64,000 nucleotides of DNA, from the NCBI GenBank assembly GCA_011319805.1, contig SJRY01000234.1:1054001-1118000 (forward strand), in the 5' to 3' direction. The notes below the pieces were generated by a model. The model saw nothing but the letters and a program-made list of their open reading frames with translations, had not been told where the DNA came from and did not search any database. This document shows, in pieces, positions 36,601 to 47,011 of the stretch. The stretch's first letter is position 1, and each line of letters starts with the position of its first letter. Source of the DNA: Macrocybe gigantea (lineage: Eukaryota > Basidiomycota > Agaricomycetes > Agaricales > Callistosporiaceae). The position numbers and the translations under genes are program-made.

Positions 36601-39600
36601 GTCTGAAAGCTGATAGTCAACATCATTGCCAGAAGACGACGGCACGCATTTACCACAAGGATCAATGTTCTGCCTTGTATCAGATCTCCCTTGAAACATT
36701 TATCAACGATCCATTTTGCAGTGTGTACGCTGTAAAAGGGTGAGAAGGAAGTCCTCCTAGTCCGAATAGACGTACTCAAGGGCGGCCAAAACGTCATCAA
36801 GGAGGATAACCTCAGCTTGCGAGTAAATAGCACGAGCCAATGTCACACGAGCTTTTTGTCCTCCACTTAGAGTGAGGCCCTTTTCCCCGACCTCTGTTTG
36901 ATCACCGGCTTCGAAGAGTTGCAAATCACGTTCTAGGCAGCATTGATGCAAGACCTTCTTATAGCGCACTTCGTCAAACGGAGCTCCAAATACAATGTTT
37001 GCCTAAGTGATCACATTTAGCCGACGCGAAGATTGTGAGGGTGGACAATACCCTGATTGTTTCGTTCTGCACCCAAGACTCTTGGGCAGCGTAAGCAACT
37101 CCTGCACTTCTGGGTAAGTTGTACCAAGACTGCGGGGTAGAAGGAACGAAATGCATCTCGCCTGGGGGGGATGGAAAGTCAAGGACTGACAAAGAACATG
37201 ACATATTACAACGTACCAAGTAGAGCCATAAGAAGGGACGTCTTGCCTGATCCTGTTGGCCCGACGATGATGTTGATGTCGCCACGCTTGAAGAGCAGTT
37301 CTCCCTCGACTTTCAGCATGAAGTTGCGTTTGGATGGTGTCAAAGAGCCGTCGGCATTGCTGGACCATGTAAACGTTGCATCACGGAAACCGATCTCGTC
37401 GCTGGGTCCTTCGTCGACGTCGATGAAAAATTCGTTCGTCTTCTTGGTATATACATCAAGCAATTCGGTCTGAAGCAATGTCAGCAATGCAGCCAATACG
37501 CCTGGGAGAATCTCAGCGCGGGGATGTACTGACGTTGCGCAGAAAATCGTCCACACGGTCCAAGGAGACTTTGCCAGTTACAAACTGCGAAATGGCATAG
37601 AATGTGATGTGTAGTTGATCGCGAAGCATGTCAAAGACCGTCATGGAGCTGAACACGATGGAGGCGCTCAGCTGCTGCTTCATAATGACAGTCTAGAGGA
37701 GAAAGCGTTAGTAAAGAGCGCAAAACCCAAATAAGTGATATACACTAGGGATGCATGTTAGTTGACCGTGGACACGAAAGCGTGTGTGTGAAACCCACTA
37801 AGTAGCATATGTCGTGACCATCGTGACAACAGGAATCAAGAAACTGGGGAGAGCGTTAAGGATCTGAACCGTCGGGGCCATTCGTGATGGACGCCATACT
37901 TTAGATTGCCGTTGATGAGATCAAGCAACTGACGCTTCCAAACCCAAAGAAGTTCTTCATCCCTTTTTTCAGCCACCTTCTCATTCATTCTCTTCTCCCA
38001 ACCGAACAACTTGATCATGCGTAGTACGTTCATCACTGAAGAGACGATCGACTCGGGATAATGGCTCAAGTTGTAGATATAGACACACCTTCGGTGACCG
38101 TCTGAACTCTAGCGTCCGTTCTCTTCAGCCTTGCGACTTGTACATCTTGCAAGCGTTTGGCCACATAACCAGGGATAGGGAATAACAGCAGGATGCTCGC
38201 CAGGCCAACGAACGCACTGTGAATTAACCGTTAGGATGCAGTACAGAAAAGCATGCAACAAGGCGTACCTCCATCCCAGAAGCCAGTATAGGAAGATGAT
38301 ACACAGAATGATTTGTAGCGGAATGTAGATCAACATTATCAAGAAGTCCCTAGACTCGACTATGTTGCCGAGATCAGTTGTGACGAGATTGTTAATCTTT
38401 CCGACCAGATTGTTGGCACTCGATGAGCCCTCAGATTCGTCATCTTCGTCCGTTTGACTTTTTTGTTTATCCTTTTTGAACGAAGAGGACTTGACGCTGG
38501 ACGAGCTTGCTTGCAAGGTCTCACCACGTGATTGTAGTGTATCCGCATCAACGCTGCCTACGAGGCTCTGTTGATTAGCATCCTCTAACTCGTCAACGAC
38601 AGATATCGTATCCGGAGTCAACGAAGATGGGGAACTGTGTTCCGTGTTGGTCGTGGTCACTGGCGTCTCGGCCTTCATTCTTATACGCAGAGAGTGTTCA
38701 AACACCAGTTGAGTGATAATGCATTCGGCCCTCACGAGAGTACGGGTCTGTAGATATAGTCAGAGGCATGGTGCGTCTAAAGATGTCAATGACCCGCGTA
38801 CCGCAATATAGATATACCATTGGGATATGAAGGAACTCAACGTCGGACCAACAAAAAGCCATCCGACCCAAACCCATGGACGGAATGTAGCGTCTTTTCC
38901 ATGTGTCTCGAGATATCTATTATCATGGAATTGCTCAGCAGAGGTAAGTAGGGTTTGAATCTATGTACCTGAGCAGTTCCTTGATACCGTACGGTGAAGC
39001 GAAGCTGGTGATGACTTCCAGTGTAAGTAGGACTGAGAGGATTGTGTATTCTTGACGGAAGATACGCAAGAGACCCCAGAAAAGGTGGTTCTTTCTCCCA
39101 TTCGTGTAGAGGTCAACGTGCTGGAAGGTTCAAATATCTTAGTAAAAAGGCCAACTCGAAATAGTATTACCCACCTTGAAGCCTGTTTCTGTAAGGTGCT
39201 TCGCGTTGTCGTAATCCGCTAAAGGAGGCAACTGGTCATGTGAGAGGTGGGGCACTCTGTACGCCGTAAAGATGGTAGAGTTGAGAAAGGAATAAGTCAT
39301 TAATGAAAACAGTGACGCTGTTTGCTCAGGATTCGGGACAGGCATCGGGCTCTAAAAAGAGATGGGTCGATGTCATGGGGAAAATATTACCAGAGGACAT
39401 ACCTTGGGATCAACAGGAATATATTGACGAGGAATAGACAACGGTATGACGACGCTAGTGAAAATGAGGACAATGACCTTGATCCATAGAACCCGACCTT
39501 CGTATAAGTCCTTTGGTGCTTTGTGGTACATCATTAAGGGTAAAAGGTCGCGGTAGAAGCAAACAATGAAGGTAGTTAGAAGAATGGTATTGAGGTGCTT

Positions 39601-40311
39601 GGTGACCAATCTACTCCAACGACGGTTCACAGATATAGAGACCAATGCCAAGAATGAGGCATACAGCTTGCAGAAGATGAATTTAATGGGAGTGAGGAAT
39701 ACGACGCAGGGAACACCCACATAGGTCATACACATGGCGAATTCTAGCCACTCTCTGGCAGTAAAATCCGGATGATGTTTCCGACGCTTTGGAGGCTTTC
39801 CCCATTTCCCAGATGTGTTCACCATATCAATATCCCGTTGCGCATGGTCGACAGCTATGGCAGAGTAAATCGAAAGAGCGAGAAGTAATGAACAACCGAT
39901 GAGGCGCGCAATTTTGTGAACGAATATCACGAAACCGCCGTGCTTCTCGATGTGTTCTCGACACTCGGCCAGAAAACCGACAGGGATGTGCCCATCAACG
40001 TCGTCCAAATGCTCCTCAGCTGGTAACATGGTAAAGAAGAGTCGTGCCTTGACCCTTCTGTAAGTCCTAGATGAGGCGACGACTTGCAGAACGAGAATAG
40101 CGATAGAGAGTAAGGCCGCGTAGGCCGGAATCGCGAGTGAGTTAGTAAATCTGGATGGAATTGTATTAACTGCTCGGTAGGCTGGGTTCTAGTAAACTCA
40201 CATGTCATGGTGGGTCGGAAACTTGAACAGCAGGAGGCCAAGGTCTGAGGGAAACACCACTTGGTATCGAGACAGCCAATCTGGGCTGGATGCTAGAATT
40301 CTTGAATCCAT
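33657..40311 (-). CDS. Full-length ABCC (MRP/Ybt1-like) ABC transporter with TMD0
   Basis: Membrane exporter, probably vacuolar or plasma-membrane, of about 1,450 residues; substrate unknown. The ATG (40309-40311) gives MDSRILASSPDWLSRYQVVF; an intron then joins HHDIFTNSLAIPAYAALLSI, the first helix of an extra N-terminal membrane domain. NBD1: Walker A GPTGSGKTS (about 37255), signature LTLSGGQKARVTLARA, Walker B VILLDDVLAALD (about 36800). TMD2 spans about 36300-35100. NBD2: Walker A GRTGSGKSS, split by two introns near 34570-34700, signature NLSVGQRQIIALARAI and Walker B LLILDEATSAID. The LSVGQ form is normal for ABCC NBD2. Ends at TAG 33657-33659 after EGAATTSK. About 20 introns. An acidic linker (KEEEQVLHKADDEID) separates NBD1 from TMD2. 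Looks functional. Confidence 0.88.
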
Positions 40312-40381
40312 GTGCATAGGTGGTGGATGCAGACAGCAAGAAGTGAGGCCTTCGGTTCCCAATTTTCGCTCAACAACTAAA

Positions 40382-40733
40382 ATGGCTCACGTGGCGGTTA
40401 TTGGCTATCCTCCTTTTGGGTGAGTGACAGTTTGACTGATCACAGCGTCTCGTCGTCCCTGATAACCAATAAACAAGCGATTATCTCACCGATTATGGCA
40501 TGCAATTTGCCGCTTTTAGGTGTCAAGAGTCAAGACCACAGCAATTGGGCAAAGATTTACAAACGAATATGCACCACGGTCTGATTGACATGATTGATCA
40601 TATCGCGGCCGTTCTGTTATGGCGGACCGAGGACGCGAACGACGGGATATCGGAGTATCGGTCTGCGTGCAGATTGTTGGGGAAGCGACGCCCACGAAGC
40701 ATACTTAAGAGCGCTTGGGCTTCGGCCGAGTAA
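40382..40733 (+). CDS. Possible small two-exon gene, unknown product (about 97 aa)
   Basis: Not recognised. The ATG at 40382 (MAHVAVIGYPPFG) is followed by a clean GT-AG intron (40420-40477, 58 nt, with a GATAAC-like branch point), and the frame then stays open to the stop at 40731-40733, including HHGLIDMIDHIAAVLLWRTE. It starts 71 bp from the divergent ABC transporter ATG. Support is an intact spliced frame only; it could instead be a 5' UTR or chance. The product is mildly basic at its C-terminus, with no signal peptide. Confidence 0.35.
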
Positions 40734-40945
40734 TAGTAAATCAGGAAATGAATTTTGAGGGCTGAAAATTGGCAATTTTTTTTAAAGATATACTGTACAT
40801 AAGGGGTCAGGTGAGAGGCGGTGGTTGATGTTTGGTCACGTGGAAGTGGTTTGGGGTCCTAGTCAACGAGACTTTGGCCTCTCTGGCGATGAGGCGTTTA
40901 GAGTCCCGCTGAGACTCTTTCTTCAGGTCCGTGAGCAACATCGCC

Positions 40946-43940
40946 ATGGACCAGCTTTCGGCGCCGTCAAGGCCATCTATCTCAGATACCCCAAGGCCGA
41001 CGCATGGACCAATACCGTTATTCGACACTCATCTTCGCCTTCTTGCTGATTCTTACCTCAGCTTCTTCCAAGAACGGTTTGTCCTATCGTCAGCTCACGT
41101 CGCGTTCACCCCTGTGACTGATCGCGTTTCTGAAGGAAACGAATCGAGGAGACATAGTAAGATTTTGGATTGTCTCCCAAGACTCTCCCTTATGCGTGTA
41201 TGTTTTAGCGTGGAATCACTTCTCAGGCTTCACAGGAAGTCCAAGGCGTTAGACAATTCATTGGACGACCGGGGGGAACTCAGCACTGCCCGGAGCGTTT
41301 GGAGCGAGATTCGTGATAATATCGAAAGAGGCAAGTAAAGTCCGCCAGGCTTTGACTGCTGTCTAACTGTTTCCAGACGCGCAAGTGAGGGAGGCCTTTT
41401 GTAATACCCTTGTAGTAGATGTTATCAACCCGCTTACGGCACTGAAGGTGCTGCTGCAGCGTATCCATTTGTCATTCTAGTCTAACCTCGGCCTGCAGGA
41501 AACTCAAGATCGAACACGAAAGCGGATTAAAGACGATATCAAGGACTCGAGCTATGCGTATAACGATTATGCGGAGAATGTTTTGCCGAAGTTGAAGTCC
41601 AAATATGCGAAGAAATTCTCAGAAGTAGAGGTGTGATATGTCTAGAAGACCTTATCGTAATGAACTAACTCAGCAGTGAAGGAACAAAAACGTGCCGCCG
41701 CCGCCGCACCTGTCACACAATTAATGGCGTCCACAGAGCAGACCAACCCACTGAGCAACTCGAAATCTAATCCGACATTCCAAACGAAGCCGATAACCGC
41801 CCCACAGCCTCTGCGTGCCCTCGATCGTCGTCCTTCGGGCAGTGGCAGTACTGGTCGCAATCGTTCTCCATCCTCATCAACCGCCTTTTCAGACCTTGCC
41901 CACCAAGGTTTTTCTTCCATATTGTGTCAGTGCCAATATTGCGTATTAATCATTTCAATAGGAAAGCGACAATTAAATCAACTTATTGGTTTTCTCGACA
42001 AAGGCGGCACCGTTAAAGAGAGTCTTGGCGTTAGGGATAATCAAGCATTGCGGTCTGTCCGCACCAAGAGAGAGGCGGACGAGGCCGGTCTGTCTTTTCT
42101 ATTTGTATTTAAGATCAACTTGCTGACGAATTTTCAATATCAGACAAGGAATATCGCAAGGGCATTCACTGGTTAGAAACTTTGAGAATAAGGCGAACCA
42201 AAATCCTTGAAGCTGGGTATAATGTAAGTCTCACCGCTTCGTGATGGCAGCGTCTTGAGCTTCTCTACAGAGTCTCGAAATGTTCGTGGAAGACCTATCG
42301 GCGACGATGAAGAAAGTCCTCATACAGTATGCTGATAATCTCATGTACATCTTTCGGAGTTCTTTTTTCTCAGCATCGGCTAATCATTCTTTTCGGTCAA
42401 GTGCCACAACGACTACACAAACCCAGCTTGCAACCCATGCGAGAGCCATTCTCGACAAGATATCATCAGAAAAGGACGTGGAACGGATAAGGGCACACAT
42501 ACCCCGTTCACTTGCATCAGCGATACCCGAGCCGATCTTATACCAACATGGCCACTTGGGCTCATGTAACGACCTAATATTTGGATTTAGTCTAGTTGAC
42601 TATGCGACCACAAAAGGGCTGCACGATGGCGACATTCCCAAGATAGTACGCATATGCATACAAGAAATTGATCGACGGGGGCTGGAGATGGAAGGTATCT
42701 ATCGAGTGCGTCCGATCATATTCATCACTGGAAGAACGACTGATTTTTGTTGTAGGTGTCCGGTCGACATGCAAACGTCCAAATGGTGAGGAGATCCAAC
42801 CCGTCGAGGTCCGAGCTAAACCTGACCTGTGGCAGCTTCAACACGAAATTGAAAAGGATGAATCCAAATTTGAGTTTCACCCTCACAGAGACGACGTCTA
42901 CGCGGTAGCTTCGCTTCTCAAAGTAAGCGTTAGCCCTTCTTTATCACGCCTAAATCTGATCCATATAAATCAGCAATATTTAAGAGAACTCCCAGAACCG
43001 GTGTTTAGATTCCCTTTGCAGGACAGAATACAACATACCGAGGAATTTGGTGAATTTTAATGTGCACTGTTCAAGTATACTGTTTGCTAATCGATATATG
43101 ACCAAGCCGAGCATAAGGCGAATAATTTTGCATTATTGCGATCCAAGATAAGACGACTACCGCCCGTTCATCAGGCCACATTAAGAGCAATAATTGAACA
43201 TCTGTCTCGAGTAGCAAGTCGCAGTGATAAGAATAAGATGGACGCCAAGAACCTTGCTATCATTTTTGGTAGCGTAATCTTTGGGGAGGACGAGATGCCC
43301 AAGGGAGGGGACTTGCTTAGCGTCCAGAACTGGAAGGTGCGGTCATTCATTAGCTGTAAGCGAACATATCATGGAAAAATCCGCTCAGGATACCCTAATG
43401 GAAGATCTGATTGCGAACGCGCCTACCCTCTACGATGACCAAACTTACCACCATTCTCCGCCTCTCCCTCCCACCCCTGCGGGAGAACCGGTTCCCCGTT
43501 ACTCTTATGGGTCCAAGAACACGAGAATCGCGAGTGTCCCCGCCCATGTCCCCGTCAATCAGCCCAGGGATTCTTCCCCTTCCACTCCCCCACAGGACTT
43601 TACACCAAAACTACCTCCCCGCCCGGCAAATAGTATACATCCTTCCTCACGGTCTGTCCCGACCTCGCCATCAAAAAAGCACCCTGAAAGTCGTCGGGAG
43701 AGCCGCCCACCTCCATTGCCTGCGAGGCCTGATAATGTCTCGCCCAGCAGCACACCACTTCCTTCGCCATCCACCACATCATCAATGTACGAGACGGATG
43801 AATCCCCATCGCTAGCTCACGATGATTCAGAAATACCTCAGGAGTCGCATCCGCTGACACGACCACCTCATGTTTCTTCACTATTGACGTCGCAACCCGA
43901 TTCTGGGAATAGCGGCGCAACGGTCCACCCTGTAACTTAG
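40946..43940 (+). CDS. F-BAR (FCH) and RhoGAP domain protein
   Basis: Membrane-curving Rho GTPase-activating protein, like S. pombe Rga7/Rga8 or S. cerevisiae Rgd1, acting at polarity and septation sites. The ATG at 40946 leads to PLFDTHLRLLADSYLSFFQE; two introns around a small exon then give RKRIEETYVESLLRLHRKSK, a classic FCH motif. The BAR helices continue to about 42390 (AYNDYAENVLPKLKSKYAKK, RIRRTKILEAGYNSLEMFV). The RhoGAP domain starts near 42590 (FGFSLVDYATTKGLHDGDIP); the Arg finger is in GIYRVSG, split by an intron at 42702-42756. Then KQYLRELPEPVFRFPLQD and MDAKNLAIIFGSVIFGEDE. The tail (43440-43937) is Pro/Ser-rich with likely SH3-binding PPLPARP. Stop at 43938-43940. All catalytic features are present. 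Confidence 0.86.
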
Positions 43941-44179
43941 TTGTATGTGTCTTGACTCTTCGGTCTCTGTGTTAGCATATGGACAACAATGCACCATATC
44001 TTGTACTCCTGTATGTATGTCCTACTGTATCAGACACAGCTGTTATACACCAGTCGGTATTCGGTTGCAGCAAATGAATTTCATATATAAACAAATTTAT
44101 GCGGCACATATTTTAACAGCATTATCAGTGAATGTTTGTATAGCAGTGTATAGCAGAGATAAGAGAGATATGAACAATA

Positions 44180-46853
44180 TCACGATGAATTCAGGAAATA
44201 ATGTGAGATAGCTTCTTCGGAATCCATTTCTTTCATCAAGGTATCGTATTCTCGATTTTTGTCGGTCCAATATCTTTGCCATTCCAAGACACGTGGGTTG
44301 ACCATGACTCTGGCACAACAACTAAGAAATGTCCTCGGTATAATGGATCTATAGACGTACTTTCCAGGATCAAAGTTTCGGAGCTCAAGATGCTCCATTG
44401 ATGTTGCGCGCGAAATAGCGACATATGCTACACGTCGTAGAATTAGTCTAACGTCCTTCTATGATGGAGAATATGGTACCTTGTCCTCGTTCGAATACAC
44501 GACCCAGGTCAATTTTGACTCTTGTGAGTGTCTGACCCTGCGACTTGTGTATTGACAAAGCCCAGGCTAGAATTAACGGCACCTGGAGTCGTCGAGCTTC
44601 TACGTTGCCTAGAAACCCTTCTACTGTTAATTCCATGGGTGCACAAAGCAGTTCTCGTCCGCTCTCGAAACGGACCATCGGCCAAAGCTCCTTATGGGTG
44701 AAGGTGTTGTCATTCAGAGGTATAAGCTCCTTTTGACACATGGCCTGTCTGTACTTTGTCAGCGGTGAGGGAGGGCGGTTGTTACGCTGATCGCTTCCAG
44801 GTGGTCTCGCTATTGCAATGTGTCGCGCAAGGGCTTCGCCAGTAGTGAGAAAGTCAACAACCTTGCCAATGCTCCCATTGACAAGAACACCTTGCTCTAT
44901 ATTCTGAATTATCATCAATTATAAGAAAGGATTTTTCGGATAAATATTTTTACCTGGATCAGCATGACCTGAGCTCCTACCTGACACAAGGTCAACGAAG
45001 ATCCAATATGCAGGTGACGGAGGATGAAATTTACCTTCAACGAGATACTTGGAAGAGCAATTATCCGGTCCAAAAGGCCCTTGACGGTTTCTTTGGGTAT
45101 CGGTTGCGCATGCACATCGTACCCTGCACTGTCAAAAGCACGGTACGTCATTACTTGACCTTCCAGGGCATTCAAGCGTGCATTATTGCAACTCTCTACT
45201 TCAACACGTAGAGAAAAGCTAGACACAACACTTGTAAATACGTCCAAGTTCGATCATGTTAACATTCACACTCACAGTTGGCTCGGCTCAATTCCATCAT
45301 CATAGTGAAGGGGACGAGACAATTGTTGCAGCAGTTTTATGTGACGTGCTGAAAGTGTTGCGGTCCGCATCGCTGCCAAGAGTTCGACAAACGCTATGAT
45401 CCGCTGTCAATTATTGCATGGTTCAAATAATTGTCATAATACATACTATTGTCTTTTTGACGAAAAACTTGTGTTAGAAAAATCGGCTTAGATATACACC
45501 TCCGCCACGATTCCGCATCAAACGCATATGTCGATGGCATGGCATAATTGTGGCTTTGGTCAGGAACCGGTGGAAGTTGAAAGAAATCCCCTGACAAGAC
45601 CAGCTAGTCCGATCAGCACATTTGAATGATACTGTAATAATACTTGCCTGGATACCTCCAAAGGGTGTGATCTTCTCACGCACTAAACGCGCGATGCATT
45701 CCTGTGAGATTCAGTCATTAAAGACTTGACGAAAGCGGAGAGGACTCAAACAGCATGACTGACAAGTTTATCGAATAGTTTCGCGTCAATCATCGAAACT
45801 GGGGACACATTACGATATTAGCCTGGAACGCTCATAGAATCCGATGAGATATTCTTACTTTCATCAACAATGAGGATGTCAGTACCTCTCCAACGGCCCG
45901 CTAGGCGGTCAGAGTTTCGAATCTTGCTTATGAGAAGCTCAATTTCTTCCTTGCCCAAACCAATCCCAGCAAACGAATGCAAGGTAGTCCCTCCTATGTT
46001 CAGACCTGCAATGCCAGTCGAGGCAGTAATAGCAACCTTGCGGCCTGCTCTTCGCAGCTCAACGATGATCTCGCGGAGAAGAACAGATTTACCGGTTCCT
46101 AAGACATTAAGCATGAGCAGTGCAACAACCAATGGCAAGATTTACCAGCTGGACCGGTGAAAAAGACATTGCGGCCTGATCGAACCTCATTCAAAACATG
46201 TAACTGCTCTGCTGATAATTGGATATTGAGGGGATTGCTTGGTGGTGCAATCGCAGCTGGCACGCTTCTTTCTCGAGATCGATGTCCTGGTGACGAAAGA
46301 CGACGACCGATGGGCAGAAACTCCGTCGCGAGCGAGCACTGTACCGCAGCCTCGACATACTGAGGTGTATAGTCATCCCAGTACGTCGAAGAATTAGGAT
46401 ATTTGACGATCTTCCTTTGATCAGTCCGTCCACCTGCACGATGCCTGTCTTCTCGTAGGGTATAGGAACGTTGAGGCATTGCGATGAGTAATTGAATGGA
46501 GGAAAGCTGGATTATCATTGCATTACCTACGACAGGGATATTCTCATCGGAAACCCGAACACCAGCTGCCTCTAGCCATTTTCGGGCATCTTGAAATGTC
46601 ACGAAGCTCTTTCCGCTTGCTCCGCTAAAATGGAGGGTCTACACGCATTAGTCAATCAGAGGTGCATCTCCCATCGATAACAGATGCGACGTACCGCCTT
46701 TCGATACTGCGTGTTCAAACATGCAAAGAGAAGTCAGCATTGCCAGTCTTTGCCCGAAATGGATAGGCACACCTGGTGCCAGTCGTCGTAGATCCAAGGA
46801 CCACCTCTGCCGTTGAGGACTGCATAGAATTTTGGTGCGGAGGCCTTAGGCAT
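44180..46853 (-). CDS. Hybrid-binding (viroplasmin-like) domain fused to PIF1-type helicase, copy A
   Basis: The ATG (46851-46853) gives MPKASAPKFYAVLNGRGGPW, then IYDDWHQ, a 12-nt exon YRKA, and TLHFSGASGKSFVTFQDARK: the RNase H1 N-terminal hybrid-binding fold (YAV...GR, W, KSF, end-helix). The usual Cys after the Trp is Tyr here. The helicase begins IQLSAEQLHVLNEVRSGRNV, with Walker [15 protein letters not shown] (intron after GPAG), Walker B IVDEISMID (intron after DE), [53 protein letters not shown], and the C-terminal [15 protein letters not shown] and VYVAISRATSM. Stop 44180-44182. Family knowledge: PIF1 is a 5'-3' helicase that favours RNA-DNA hybrids and G-quadruplexes. An inferred job is R-loop or telomere-end processing. 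It is head-to-head with copy B. No Helitron Rep domain is present. Confidence 0.82.
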
Positions 46854-47011
46854 GCGCACAGCTCCGGCACACGACGCTGGAGGACGCCCACTCGCTTTCA
46901 AATCAACTCAAAGATCCCTGAGCAGCGTGTTCGATGCCATGCCATGTCCCCGTCACGTGGCCGAATCCACGAAGCCCTCCTCCGTCATTTCTGCCCAAAG
47001 AAAACTGAGCC
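46854..47011. promoter_or_regulatory. Shared divergent promoter of the two HBD-PIF1 genes
   Basis: 158 bp between the two start codons of the inverted paralogues. It must supply both promoters and would allow co-expression. No recognisable box by eye. Confidence 0.45.

Noticed and set aside
43281..43940. Separate Pro-rich gene
   Set aside because: Its frame joins by splicing to the RhoGAP domain exon (VQNWKDTLMEDLI), so it is the tail of the F-BAR/RhoGAP gene.
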